64,000 nucleotides of DNA. Origin: Isoetes taiwanensis (taxonomy: Eukaryota > Streptophyta > Lycopodiopsida > Isoetales > Isoetaceae). The DNA lies in contig JAJEKV010000047.1 of assembly GCA_021234155.1 (NCBI GenBank), positions 10,128,081 to 10,192,080 on the forward strand, in the 5' to 3' direction. Positions 41,833 to 53,764 of the stretch are shown here, in pieces (positions within the stretch are counted from its first letter, which is position 1; every line of letters begins with the position of its first letter). The position numbers and the translations under genes were made by a program. Below the pieces are notes generated by a model. That model saw only the letters and a program-made list of their open reading frames with translations, had not been told where the DNA came from and did not search any database.

Positions 41833-43140
41833 TTTTTCCTCCTATCAGAAAATTTCCTATAGTTTCTTAAACCAATCGGAATCCATAATTTTGAATCGGA
41901 TTGTTCCTACAAACAAAATTCACAACCGGATCCCATTTCACAAAATGAAAAAAATTAAATATACAATATCAAAAGAAGAAATGAACCAATTACTTACAAT
42001 ACACTCACTTTTTGCATATAAGAATGGTGCTCAAGTTTTGAAGCTGCTATTGTACTTAGGTCTGGCAATCATAATGAACAAAATAGATAATGAGTTAACT
42101 TGCGATGCTTTTAAATATTGTTGTTGCCAACTTCTAAAATTTTTTCCAATGCAGCCAGAGAGGTGAGTCGCAAATAATAACCCAGCCAAAACCCCATCAA
42201 AACAAACCCATCTTTGAAGGTGTTAGCTCTGATATAGAGATTTGGTGGAACAAAAGAGCCTCCATTGATTTTGCTTGTCTGCTGATTATTCTCGAAAAAT
42301 AAGGAAGCTCTTGGATAAACTATCTCGATTTTACATCAAATAGATTCTCAGTTTTCTCAGGTTTACAAGAAAAATTAAAGTTTCACCCTTAATTTCTGTG
42401 TTCCATATCAATTATTTGCACTATAGTGCCCATTCGATACCCTAAACCCAGCAGTCCACAATATGTAGCCCATGAATAAACTTGGATAAGAGCTGTTAGT
42501 GCCTCCTTAAGCTCCTTCAAGAGCTATGATCACGACGAATAAATGAGAAGAGCAATGTCAAACATATAAGTTCGAGCTACAGGCATCAAATAAAGACGAA
42601 AACTGGAGCGACTAAGAGCCAACTACTGTAATTAAGCTACAAGATCTACCATCACTTTTAGATGTGGGTGTCACATATATCCGATGAGAAAAAAGAAGAG
42701 CTTACCTCAATTTATCCTTATTTGCATTTCGATTTTCCACACCTATTCATTCTCAGTGCAGCGCCAGTCATCCGGATGGTATGCATAGAATTTGAAATCT
42801 ACTTTTCTGAATTGAGCTAAACCCACTAAACGTTCTGAGCTATTGAGCAAAGCAAGCAGAAGGGACTATGCTCTTCTCCAGCTTCAACTAGCAATGATGC
42901 TCACTCTTCTCCCGCTCTTTGCAATTAATTGAGGTGCGCATACCCTATCTATACCCTATTTCGATGGCTCTGACATATTTCTGTAAGCTATAAGTTCCGG
43001 TTCGGCAAAACCCTCTCGGCTAATATCCGGGGAAGGCATTTTCTTGTGCGGGAGGCAAACCGGCTATTTGCCACGGAGAACGGTGACTTGGCATTTCAAG
43101 CCGGCAAACTTCCCTTTGCCGCGGAGTTTCCCCAACGCTG
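41818..43140. mobile_element. Non-autonomous hAT-type DNA transposon
   Basis: Terminal inverted repeats CAGCGTTGGGGAAACT (41818-41833) and AGTTTCCCCAACGCTG (43125-43140) match perfectly over 16 bp. They are flanked by the 8-bp direct repeat TATTGAGG (41810-41817 and 43141-43148). The CAGxGxTG start and 8-bp duplication are hallmarks of the hAT superfamily. At 1323 bp with only a short uninformative frame (41891-42166), it lacks transposase. Confidence 0.88.
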
Positions 43141-43203
43141 TATTGAGGTAAGGCTCTCACATTACTTCTTTAGATCTTAGATTTTTTCAATCACATCAAT
43201 ATC

Positions 43204-45470
43204 TTGGATTGGTATTCCCACATCATTCATCTTTCTGCCATCTGCCATCTAAATCACCCATATTCCCTTCCTCTTTTCACGTCCCAATTATTTCGTTCGG
43301 CCATCCGTGGTACTTTGATGGCCCTACATAATCTTCCGACTGGATGGTCTTCCCTCCAAGATGCAATCCTCCATACCTTCTCCACGTTAAGCACTGAGGA
43401 AAAAAGAGACATTCTTCACCAGCAACAGCTTCTGCTCAAAGGAAACTTGGCGTCAATTCAATTTGGAGACTTTATTACTTCATTTCGGTAAATATGGCCC
43501 CCAATCTCCTTCCATCTTCCTTCCCAGATAGACCTTTCTGGGATTGCTATGCCCCTCAGAATAGGAGCACCAGCAATACTTTCAACGGGCGGATTCTACC
43601 TTATAAAGAGGACAGCGCCATCAAACATGATATTCAGATTCTAAAGAAGCACAATCAGCTGACTTACAGACACACATGAGGTATTGATCTCGATCCTGAA
43701 CTCTGTAATTCAAGGCTTGAACATCTTTCCTCGCATGTCATTGGTTGGACGGAGAAAGAGGGGATAATTCTGAGTAACGTCTCCAAACAAATTGGTGATA
43801 TCTCCAAATCCATTCAAATTTCCTCAATTTACCGGACCAGGCTTCCCTTTTTCATCATTGAATTGTGCTCAGAACAAGCAACGGAACATATCCTCAGATG
43901 GGTCATCTTACTTGTAACGGGCCTATGGTAGATCGCTCAAGTATTCGATCCTTGAATGTGCTGTGGGCCATTCCCGAGACACCGGCATAAATGGGTAGAA
44001 GCGACTACTCATAAATGTCTAGACGGTTTTGCCCAATTGGTTAAGGGCATGTCGGTTAGGAAAGTTGCAGTTAGTATCAGAGCAAGTCTCGAGTTCGAGT
44101 CTCCAAGGGTGCCTATATGCATGGGTAATTTGCAAAGACTTGGTAATCATTGTGACATGGTATAACATAGACATGGTATAGCCTTGGATGCTCGAGAACG
44201 AGCATAGTTCTAGTGGGCCCATGGTAGACTGCTCGAGTATTCGATCCTTGAATGTGCCTGTGGGGCATTCTCGAGACACCGGCACTTATGAGAAGCGACT
44301 ACTCATAAACGTCTAGACGGTTTTGCCCAGTTGGTTAAGGGCATGTCGGTTAGGAACGTTACATTACTCATTTGGTTAGGCTCAAATTCCAGAAGTGGTC
44401 TTACCAATTTGATCCTTTTAAGCCTACATCCCTTATGCACACTGCTTGTGTTCATCTTCACGATCTTAATCCAGTGTTCTGGGACCCAGAATGTCTCAAG
44501 GTTATTTTCCTCCATTGGTACTTATATCTCAACTGAACGTCGTCCAGACAGACCCCCAACTGTGTTTGTCCAGCTTGACTTGCTCAGACCTATTCCTCTT
44601 GAACTTATATATTTGGATTTGAATGAATATTTGCTCCTAAGATGGAATGGTTTGCCGCCTATTTGCTCAATTTGTAGGAAAAGGCTTCATGGCGGAGGGA
44701 AATGTATCCCTATTATTGTAGAAGATCCCTACCCAGCCCAGAGGGGAGTCAAAGATGGACTTTCTGTGAAGGATACTCCTACTTATGGTAGACCAAGAAA
44801 TGGTAGTGCTAGGAGAATACGAAGGCGTCAACTGATTAGAGAAAAGATAGCCTTAGCCAACAAGGAACTATAGGAGAAATATAAAAATACTAAAAGTCGA
44901 ATACATATGCAGTCTGCAACCAACTTGGTGAAAGTATTAAATAAGGAAGCTTTGACCAAAGGGGTCTTCTTCAGCACAGATGCCATGATTAAAACTTATG
45001 ATACAAATAAACCCCCGGGGCAGATACAATTTGACAAAGTCTGCTTGATCAAAGCAAATCATTCTCAGGTAGTGGAGAAACCAGGACCGTGGGTTCGTAA
45101 GGATGAAAGCCCTGAGGTGCAGCAGTCGTACAACCCACCCCGTGCTTCCTGAGAGAGAGGCCCTATTCAGCAGTTAGGAGCCCCTCCACCTCTCCATCTT
45201 GAACCTGTGAGGGGAGATACCTCTTCCCCCGTGATGTGTAAAAATCAATTTCAAGCTCTACAGGACCTTGATGAAGACTTTGACTTTGAGGCTATCTCGG
45301 CCAATTTTGAAGGAAAGGAAAGATTTGGCAAGACCATGGAATCAAAAAGCTCACAAGATTATATAAACTTGGAAATACCTCTTCCCCAATCCTCCCATTC
45401 CTCTGATATTGTTGTTGACCTTTCTGTGGACTCCTACACCAACCATACCACTCTAATCTTAGCCTAGCCA
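43204..45470 (+). pseudogene. LINE-B ORF1 (RNA-binding, DUF4283-like), broken
   Basis: Segments in changing frames: ISSIYRTRLPFFIIELCSEQ near 43830-43890, the SINE, then FDPFKPTSLMHTACVHLHDL with NPVFWDPECLK near 44410-44500. These align residue by residue with the minus-strand copy at 35448-35774. A zinc-knuckle-like segment LPPICSICRKRLHGGGKC follows at about 44650-44705, then a basic stretch and acidic C-terminal pieces (44907-45470). ORF1 proteins bind the LINE RNA; this copy is interrupted by the SINE, stops and shifts. Confidence 0.65.
43915..44355 (+). mobile_element. tRNA-derived SINE, tandem double copy
   Basis: Two related units (about 43915-44211 and 44212-44355) share GTATTCGATCCTTGAATGTG, ATTCYCGAGACACCGGCA-type and GTCTAGACGGTTTTGCCCA segments. 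Unit 1 contains a pol III A-box-like TTGGTTAAGGGCATG (44037-44051) and a B-box-like GAGTTCGAGTCTCC (44091-44104), as in tRNA-derived SINEs. Unit 2 is 3'-truncated. It breaks the LINE ORF1 reading frame. Confidence 0.65.
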
Positions 45471-46109
45471 AAATTAAGTCTTCTGACCTCCTGATGGACC
45501 ACATACCCATAAAAGAAATTATATGGAAAATATGGCAAGTCAACTGTCGACCTAGCCAGCAAGATTGTGTCAGATGCTGTGGATGAAATGACCACGACTG
45601 AAGTTTCCAAACTAGATGGAGCCAAGAATGACGTGATGGAGGAGAATTCGGAGGTTGAGTTTGTCCATGTAAGTAATTCTGATTTGCCCTATATTGATCC
45701 ACAAGATGCTTCTCAGGTATGCCAGAATTCCAACTGGGACCATATCTTCTCTTCCCTATCTCCTGATGTTATGACCCCTATGTTGTTGTAGACTATGTCC
45801 CTTCATCAGATCAGGTTCCAAAAAAATAGGAATATCTAGTTAGGTCTACAAGCTCTGCAGGATAATATTGATGGCCTTCATGGGATGTTGGAATTTGAAT
45901 TTGACATTATTATCCCTGACTCAGAAGAGGAAATCTCGAATAGCCCTTTGCATGTTATTTCAAACATTTCCCTAAGATCTAGGATTAAAAGGCAGAAATC
46001 TAACCCCCTTAAGATGTTCTGCTTCAAAGGAGAACTTCCAGAAGCAAAACTTCCTTGAATTCAATGAGTTGCTAGCTGCCTTCTTCTGTTCCTACCTTTT
46101 CCTTCTTAA

Positions 46110-47126
46110 ATGAGAATCCTTACCTGGAACTTAAGAGGGATAAAAGGCCCTACTAAGGGAAGAATATTTATAGCCTCTGTTAGGGAATTTAAGGCTGATA
46201 TCATTATGATCCAGGAACATAGGCTCTCTGATTTTGAATCTGCTAACCTGGGGGAACGGATCAGACCTGGGTTGTCTTCTGCCTACATCCCTGCAAATGG
46301 GACTAAGGGTGGCCTTGCAATCTTCTGGTATTATTACCATGACCAGCACTTTATCAGCCCCTCTAACAGATGGATCTGTGTTACCCTCAATATTAAAAGT
46401 TGTCAAGTAGCTTTCATCAATATCTATGCCTCAACTGACCCTTATGAGAGGGAGCCTATGTGGAGTGAAATTGACAATTGGATGTCCACCCAGCTGCAGG
46501 TGGACAATTGGATTGTTAGAGGGGATCTCAACAATACTCCTAATTGGGACATGAAGTTGGGAAACAAAGTGAATATGTCCAAGAATGAGAGGTATACCTG
46601 GGAAAGGTGGTTAACTAATCAAGATTTGGTTTGTGTTCCCTCTTTGAATACCAAGTATTTCTGGAGCAATAAAAAGAAGGGGGGCCAAAGAACTTATTAT
46701 ATGCTGGATAGGTTTTATATTTGCAATACTTCTGCTAGCTGGCTGAATAACTGCAATGTCACTGGAGATATTGCTAGTACTATATCTGATCATCAACCCC
46801 ATTTCCTTGATACTAAGGAGTTGGCTTTTAGTAATAAAGGAAGAAAAATCCCCTTTAAGTTTAATACCACCTTCTTACAAATGAAGACCTTCTGTCAGGA
46901 CTTTAATTCCTTCTATATCTCCTTACCCAGAATTGGCCAGCATCATTCTATGAAAGCCTTCTGTGACAAGATGAAGGCAGTCAAAAATTGGATCAAACAA
47001 TGGGGTAAGAAGTTCACTCAGGAAAGGGAAGCTGCCAAGGTAAAACTCCTGAAACAAATTAAAGAGGCCAGATCTCAATTGCAAAATAACCTCAAGGATG
47101 ACCTCTTACACAAAAGAATAGAATAG
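46110..47126 (+). CDS. LINE-B apurinic-like endonuclease
   Basis: A 338-residue frame with the exonuclease-endonuclease-phosphatase layout. It starts MRILTWNLRGIKG, with the catalytic Glu in DIIMIQEHRLSDFE, then GGLAIFWYYYHDQHF, VAFINIYASTDPYERE, the RGDLNNTPNWD metal-site segment (GDxN) and YYMLDRFYICNTSASWLNN. It closes with ISDHQPHFL, the terminal S-D-H motif. The downstream linker is Lys-rich. The frame ends at AGAATAGAATAGAATAG (47114-47131), a pentamer run that supplies the stop. It nicks target DNA for target-primed reverse transcription in LINEs. RT is in a separate frame, so the polyprotein is broken. Confidence 0.8.
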   Translation: MRILTWNLRGIKGPTKGRIFIASVREFKADIIMIQEHRLSDFESANLGERIRPGLSSAYIPANGTKGGLAIFWYYYHDQHFISPSNRWICVTLNIKSCQVAFINIYASTDPYEREPMWSEIDNWMSTQLQVDNWIVRGDLNNTPNWDMKLGNKVNMSKNERYTWERWLTNQDLVCVPSLNTKYFWSNKKKGGQRTYYMLDRFYICNTSASWLNNCNVTGDIASTISDHQPHFLDTKELAFSNKGRKIPFKFNTTFLQMKTFCQDFNSFYISLPRIGQHHSMKAFCDKMKAVKNWIKQWGKKFTQEREAAKVKLLKQIKEARSQLQNNLKDDLLHKRIE

Positions 47127-47166
47127 AATAGCAAAGAAGAATAGTTGAAAATCCAAATCAGAACTC

Positions 47167-47697
47167 TTGAGGAGCATCATCAGAAGTAAAATAAAGATGT
47201 ATAATCAGATAGATCATGAGAGCTCAAAGCTCTTTTTTCGAGTTGCCAGAAATAGATTGATTAACAACTCCATCACCAATTTGGATAATGGCATCATAAC
47301 TAGTGAAGAGAAAAGCATTGCTACTACTTTTCATAGATTTTACACTGAGTTGTTCCAGGAATATACCAGTGAGGAAAATAGTATTCAGGCAATTTTTGAC
47401 ATGATCGGTAATCCCTGTGAGATTATATAGGATAAGTGGATAGAAGTTCCTAGCATGATTAAGAATTATGAGACCTTAAAAAAGATGAAGACTGGTAAGA
47501 GCCCTGATATTGATGGATTCCAGCCAGAGTTCTTTGTGGAATTCTGGCCTATTATGAAGGATGATATTGTTCAATTCATTAAAGGAGTATGGCAAGCTCA
47601 ACATATTTATCCTTCCTTTAATATTGGGGTAATTTCTTTAATCCCTAAGTCTGATGCCCCCAACAGGATTAAAAACTGGAAGCCCATTTGTCCCTGA
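47167..47697 (+). pseudogene. LINE-B reverse transcriptase, N-terminal part
   Basis: SSKLFFRVARNRLINNSITN, FHRFYTELFQEYTSEE, then a TAG at 47428-47430. In frame after it come MKTGKSPDIDGFQPEFF, IGVISLIPKSD and PNRIKNWKPICP. These are RT motifs 0-2 of LINEs (K-x-P-G-x-D-G-x-x-x-E and IPK). Sequence past the last motif is unrelated, so the catalytic YADD region is absent. Confidence 0.78.
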
Positions 47698-47883
47698 TGG
47701 GCTTTATCTAACTCTTCTCGGCCTCCCTCTGGCCATTCACATGTCCCTTAAGTCTGCTCGACAACCATTGATCATTAGGATTAGAAAGAAGCTTTGTCTC
47801 CTCAAGGGATCTTTGCCTCTTGCAAGCTTGAATGTAATAGCATATTCAAGAAGCTCATGGATCTAAATGCCATGATTGCTACC

Positions 47884-48568
47884 CCAGCTCATAGCTTCAA
47901 GTTGTCAAAATCATTCTATAGGAACCATATAGATCTCCTATAGAAAAGTCTGTAGGGGAAACTTCTGATCCTAAATCCCCCCTTCCTGTAATTGAATTAT
48001 TTCAGGAGGATAAGAGGGAGCACTCAGATGCCACTAAGCAGGGATACATGACAATAATCAACCACATTGAGCTAGAATCTAAAGTGAAGGAAACCCAGAT
48101 GGAGACCAAGAATGAGACTCAGATGGATCTAGGAGAGCAGATGGTACAGGAGTCTTCTGAGGAAGAAGCTCCATTGGAGGAAACTCAATTGGTTTTTTTC
48201 CACAGGAAATATTGTAGAGGAATCCCTCCAAGCACTGAACCTTCAAGATGGAGTGATTTGCAACATTCCTCCTGTGGACATTGGAAGAATGTCACTGAAG
48301 GATCTAAATGACTCCTCTCCCAAATTAACTGGAAAATTTTGGGACACTGATGAGGAAGAAGAACAAGATTCAGCTCATGAAGCAGGGGAGTTGCCAACAA
48401 TAAAGAAGAGGCAAAAAAAGGTCTACACCCCGCGTGCATTCGGGCCTATCTCAAGAAGCAAGATCTCTTTCCCATGAGGATAGTATCCTAGAATTTAAGA
48501 GGAATAAAAGGTCCCCTTAAAAGGAAAATGGCCTTGATTATGAGAGAGTTGAAAGCAGACATCATCTT
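47884..48568 (+). pseudogene. LINE-B fragment: ORF1 tail and first endonuclease codons
   Basis: Contains QMDLGEQMVQESSEEEAPLE, NIPPVDIGRMSLKDLNDSSP, PKLTGKFWDTDEEEEQDS, then NLRGIKGPLKRKMALIMREL, which resembles the endonuclease start at 46110. An inverted, closely related copy is at 33820-34330. Confidence 0.75.
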
Positions 48569-50479
48569 ATGCCTCCATATATTTATAAAAGTAGTTCCAC
48601 TACAAAATGCAGCTCCAATCGCCAATAGCATTTTAAACAACTCATTTCCATATATCTACAAAATCTAGCTTCACTCGGCATCTGCTTAACTAGAATATCA
48701 TAAGCTTCTTCATATATGTTCTTGAGAACAGCAATTTCTAAAGCTAAATAGCTGAAGACATACATGCATCTTTTCCTTCCACCAAAGCTCTAAAAGTTCA
48801 GCATCCTTCTTCATCAAATCCATATGTTTCTTTGTAATGCACATTTAGCAACGCACATTCTATACAAGTAACCTTAGTCAACATGCTTGGAATCTCCTAG
48901 CTATACTCAGCTTAGATCTCTAGATCTTGAATAGAAAAAACACCACCAGACTGGTTGTTTTATTAATAAAAGCAATCAGAAATGATAAGATGCTAAAATT
49001 TTCAGTGTAAAGAAAGGTTTGCAGGCAAATAAAGTAAAGAAGATTAAGGGACTTATCTGAAGCTGCTCTGCCAACAGAGATTCATCTGTTATGCTGGAAC
49101 TTGTCCACTTTTTCCATGGCTTTTATGTCTTAAGGTCTTTCTGCATGCACCTCAGGTATGTGCTGCATATAAAACAGGAGATAGATAAGAATGGAGGTAA
49201 TAAGCAGTCCCGGAAGGACAAGAAGAACTTATCTGACTGATAAAATTGGGAAATATGTAACTTACTTTTATATCTGGAGAATATGTTCTCCTTCAGAGTG
49301 AACCGGCTCTGCTCCAAGCATAGCTGTGCCTTGAACCTAAGTTTCTATGCCTGCAAATGGAACCAAAAGCTTGGGTTAATCTAACTCAAGCAAATCAGGG
49401 AAGCAAATGTGTTTGAGAAATGTGTTGCTTCCTCAGCCGAAAGGATCTCTGCAAACGCTTCCCTGTTCAAGAAGGGTCAATAGTTGCCGTAAGAAGCTGA
49501 TCGGCATTATTCATCATTCACAGATTGCTTACCACTTTGGAATCGCCAGTATTATTTGCGAAAGATTTGAGGACCTGCACACAGAGAACAGGGTTTATGG
49601 GATCAAATAAATATATCTCTGGTAAAAGGTGCAGTAACCTTTGGTCGTACTAATAATATCTCTAAAAATAAGATTGAAGAGATGTTAAGGGGAGTAAATA
49701 TCAAATGATACAGGATAAATCATGGTGGAAGCTGCAAATGCCACCTCTCTGTGTCGCTGCTGTTGCTAGATAACTGGAGAAGAAAGATTGCAACCATTGA
49801 CATATTTATTCTATGAAGATAGATATGCAGTGAACGGGCATGCAAGGCTCTAGAGACTAAATCATGCAAGGGCTCTAGACATGCCTAGTGCATGGCCATG
49901 CAAATGAAGGTGAACCGTCAAAACAAGTCGCCACAACTCAAAGGTTTTCGTAGTGCTCAGAAGCTTGGCCGCCATGGCTTTGGCGACAACAGAAAATTGC
50001 TATAACGTGGTTGGTTCAATCCTGGTCTATCCTGGTCTACAAGAGTCTTAAATATTATCCATTGTATGTTTGAAACCAATGTCTTAAACATCATCCAACT
50101 AGCATCACCCAACGTCATGTTTGAACCAGGTCTTAAATATCATCCATTGCCATATATTGTCTTTGAACCATAGTTGGCATGGAAGGGCGTTCTATCTATC
50201 TATGCCATCAGAACGGCAAAAAAAGTATTGAGATAAAAGCCGTGCTATTGTGCTATGTCAATGATAAATTTTTTGGACTTTTTGCTGTTGGCTAGAACGC
50301 TGTGCGAAATGGCCATTCTGCCCCAACATCCACCATTCTCAGGGCAAAGAATGCAAGACTAAGAATTACCGCCAAGAAAATAGTGGAAATAGAAGACCAT
50401 CGTTTGTTTCTGATTCTTGGGGAAGTATTTGCTCCCACCTCTATAATCGGACCTGCATCTGAGAACCTGCACCTTCTAT
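48569..50479. other. Spacer, no gene firmly supported
   Basis: A helix-like frame on the minus strand (48583-48765: LEIAVLKNIYEEAYDILVKQ) may be an orphan exon but has no recognised family. The rest shows short AT-rich frames only. Confidence 0.4.
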
Positions 50480-51330
50480 AATTGGACATCCCCAAATTCT
50501 TAATTGCAATCCCCCATTACGCCTTATTACCCCTACCAAACCTACTACCCCATTTCTCCTCATACCCTGTCCTCAATGACAATCACCCATTCTAAATTAG
50601 AATCCTCCATTACTCCCTCATTAACCCTACTAACCTTGGCTACTCCATTTCTCATCTCCCATTCTTCATTTTTTTCGTAGAAATCCCCATGTTCTAAATT
50701 ACAATCCCCATTACTCCCTTATTATCCCTACTAATCCTAACTATCGCATTTCTCGTCATCCCCTTTAGTAAGAATCCCCATGATCTAAATTGCAATCCTC
50801 CTATTACTCCCTCATTACCCCAGTGACCCTGACTACCCCATTTCTCCTTCACCCCGCATTCTTCATTTTTTACAGAAAATCCCCATGTTCTAAATTGCAA
50901 TCCCTATTACTTCCTCATTACCCCTACTGACCCTGACTACCCCATTTCACGTCATCTCTCATTCTTCATTTTGTTAGTAGAAATCCCCATGTTCTACATT
51001 GCAATCCCCCTATTACCCCCTCATTACCTCTAGTACCCTGACTACCCCATTTCTGTCTTCATCCCCCATTCTTCATGTCTTTACATAAAATCCCCATGTT
51101 CTAAATTGCACTCCCCTTTTACTCCCTCATTTCTCCCTAACCCTAACTACCCCATTTCTCGTCATCCCCTATTCTTCATTTTATTAGTAGAAATCCCCAT
51201 GTTCTAAATTGTACTCCCCTTATTACTCCCTCATTACCCCTAGTACCCTTGACTAACCCAGTTCTCCTCATCCCCCATTCTTTATTTTTTACAAAAAATC
51301 CCCATATTCTAAATTGCAATCCCCATCTTA
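50480..51330. repeat. ~105-bp tandem repeat (about 8 diverged units)
   Basis: Anchor AAATCCCCATGTTCTAAATT recurs near 50687, 50775, 50876, 50981, 51088, 51189 and 51296, with weaker units from about 50480. Each unit also has CATTACTCCCTCATTACCCC and TACCCCATTTCTC-type blocks. CT-rich on the plus strand. Confidence 0.85.
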
Positions 51331-51884
51331 ACCCCCTCAATATCCCTAACATAGAACTAGAATCTCCTTCCCATCAAGAAATTATCCCTTGCTCGTCAAT
51401 CCCCCATTTCCAAAAAGGGGTATTGTAAGGAGGATGTGGGCATCATGATAGACACTTGGGTAACTACCAAGCCATTAAGGTACAGCCACCCCTTTATTTG
51501 GTGCTCAAATTTAGTCTACTTGCTTATTTATGTACAGGTCTGAACGTTTTGTCTTAGCCCCTGACCTTGGGATTTCCTGGAGGCATGCTCAATTTATGGC
51601 AGATTGAATGATAAGTGAGCACCCTGTATCACCCCGGACGATAACTAACATAAAATAATATCTTCACGAAGGATTGCAACTTCATCGTATATGGTACAAT
51701 GCGCATTCTTGATTGTTATTCAATGACAGACTGCCGCGATCATTATCTTATATTATAATGTTATAGCGTAAGTATGTCATGAATGAAACCCTAATTTGGA
51801 TGGTTGAGATCATCCGATTGCATTCGGAGGTCGAGATTTATCGCACGACTTCCCTCCACCATGATTGGCCATGCTCTAATATCT

Positions 51885-53650
51885 AAAGAGGAAAGGGAAA
51901 AGGAAAAGGGAGGAGAAAATGGCAAAGTGAAAGGCAAAAAGGCACGGGTAAAAGGAAAAGAAAGAAAGGAAAAAAGGAAAGCGAAAAGAGCACGAAAAAG
52001 GGAAAGGAAAATAAAGAAAAAAAGGACACTATGAAAATGAGAAGATGGAAAGGATGAGGATAGGAGTAAAAGGGAAGTTGAAAAGGGGATGAGGAAAAGG
52101 AAAAGGGAAAAGGAATGAAAAGGGAAAGGTAAAAGAAAGGGAGAGGAGGAGGGAGTGAAAAGGAACACTGGGAAAGGGAAAGAGTAAAAAGGTGGGGAAA
52201 GAAGGAAAAGGGAGGAGATAAAGGCAAAGTGAAAGGCAAAAAAGGCACGGATAAAAGGGAAAAGGAAATAGAAAATAGCACAAAAAAGAGAAAGGAAAAG
52301 TAAGAGAGAAAATAAAGGAAAAAATGACACTATGAAAAGGAGAAGAGGGAAAGGGTGAGGACAGGAGTAAAAGGGAAGGGAAAAAGGGGATGAGGAAAAG
52401 GGTAGAGAGAAGGGAAGGGAAAAGGAAAAGGGAAAAGGAAAGGAAAATGGAAAGGGAAAAAGGGGAGAGGAGGAGGGAGCGAAAAGGGACAGTGGGAAAG
52501 GGGGAGAGAAAAAAGGTGGGGAAAGGAGAAAAAAGGAAGGGAAAAAGGACACGAAAAAAAAAAGGAAAGAGAAAAAGGGAGGAGAGAAGGGATGGAAAGG
52601 GTAAAAGGAAAAAGCGAGGGGAGGGGCAAAAGGGAAAAAGGGCATGGGAAAAAGAGGAAGAGAAAAGAAGGAGAGAAGCGGAAAAAAGGAAGAGAAAGGA
52701 GGGAGGAAAGGGGAACGGAAAAAAGAAAAGAACAAATGAGGGAGGAAAGGGAAAGAAAAAGACTACGAGAAAAAGGGAAGAGGGAAAGGGTGGGCAAAGG
52801 GAAGGAATAAATGGCACTGTAAAAAGGGGAAGAGAAATAAAGGGAAGGGAAAAAAAGACAAGGAGGTTGAAAATGGAAAAGGCAAACGCAAAAAAAGTGG
52901 AAGCAAATAGAAAAAGGCAAAAGGGAAAAAACGGGAGATAAAATGGAAAAATAGAAAGGGGAGGTGAATAAAAAGGAAGAGCAAAATAGAAAAAGAAAAG
53001 GAAAAAAGGAAAAAGGAGGGGGAGGAGGAAAAAGGTGAAGAAAGGGGAAAAGAGGAGCAAAAACAGAGCATGAAAAAATAGAAGAGAAAGGGACATGGCA
53101 AAAAAAGGAAGAGGGAAAGGGTGAGGAAAGGGGAAAACCGAAGGAAAAATAGACATGGAGAAAGGGAAAGGGAAAGAGGGAAAAGAAAAAAGGAGGGGGG
53201 AAAAGGAAGGGAAAAGGGCACTAGAAAAAAAGGAAGACTGAAGGGCTGGGCAAAAGAGGAAAAGGGAAGGGAAAAAGGGGAAAAAAGAAAAGGTGGGGAG
53301 AAGGAAAGGGAAAAGGGAAAAGGGAAAGGAAAGGGGAAAGCAGAAAGGAAAACTTAGAAAGAAGGGCACGAGGAAAAGGGAAATGGAAAAAGAGAGAGGG
53401 GAAAGGGCACAAGGAAAGGGAAAAAGGGCAACCACAAATTGGAGAAAAGGGAAGGGAAAAATAGAAAAGGAAAAATGGGGAAGCAGAAACAAAAAAGAGA
53501 AAAAGAGGAAATGGAATAATGGAAAAAGAAAAAAGTAAATTGAAAAATGTAAAAAGGGAAAAGGGGCAAGGGGGAAATAGGAAAAAAAAAATAGTAGACA
53601 AAGGTAAAATGAAAAAGGAAAATGGAAAAGATAAGGGGAAGTGCGAAATG
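51885..53650. repeat. 1.75-kb polypurine tract with higher-order repeats
   Basis: Almost every plus-strand base is A or G (GGGAAAAGGAAAAGGGAGGA-like). A roughly 300-bp higher-order unit is visible: GGAAAGGATGAGGATAGGAG near 52046 and GGAAAGGGTGAGGACAGGAG near 52347. The long minus-strand frames rich in F, P, S and L come from the base bias and are not genes. Confidence 0.92.
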
Positions 53651-53764
53651 TGGTCGAATGCTCTTGATTATCCAATTTTAAAAACAAGAATCCATTTAAC
53701 AATTGCTCCAATATGTCATTCACAGTTTCTAGCTATGCCCAGCAACGCTGGGCACTGTTACTAG

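Larger units (their letters stand above)
43204..47866 (+). mobile_element. LINE family B: ORF1, endonuclease and partial RT, with a SINE insertion
   Basis: Plus-strand copy holding ORF1 (43204-45470, broken), an L1-type endonuclease (46110-47126) and the start of RT (47167-47697). It is truncated or rearranged after RT, where a second LINE-B fragment follows. A doubled SINE (about 43915-44355) interrupts ORF1. Confidence 0.8.

Noticed and set aside
44019-44104. A functional tRNA gene
   Set aside because: Box-like motifs are present but no cloverleaf or anticodon arm could be drawn. Duplication and position in a LINE fit a SINE.
50480-51330. CRISPR-like array
   Set aside because: Repeats diverge, spacers are themselves repeated, no cas genes, eukaryotic context.
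52029-53723. Minus-strand frame of 564 residues rich in Phe, Pro, Ser and Leu, and related frames 51791-53221
   Set aside because: Direct product of the polypurine/polypyrimidine tract, which lacks stop codons by composition. No domain, no start context.
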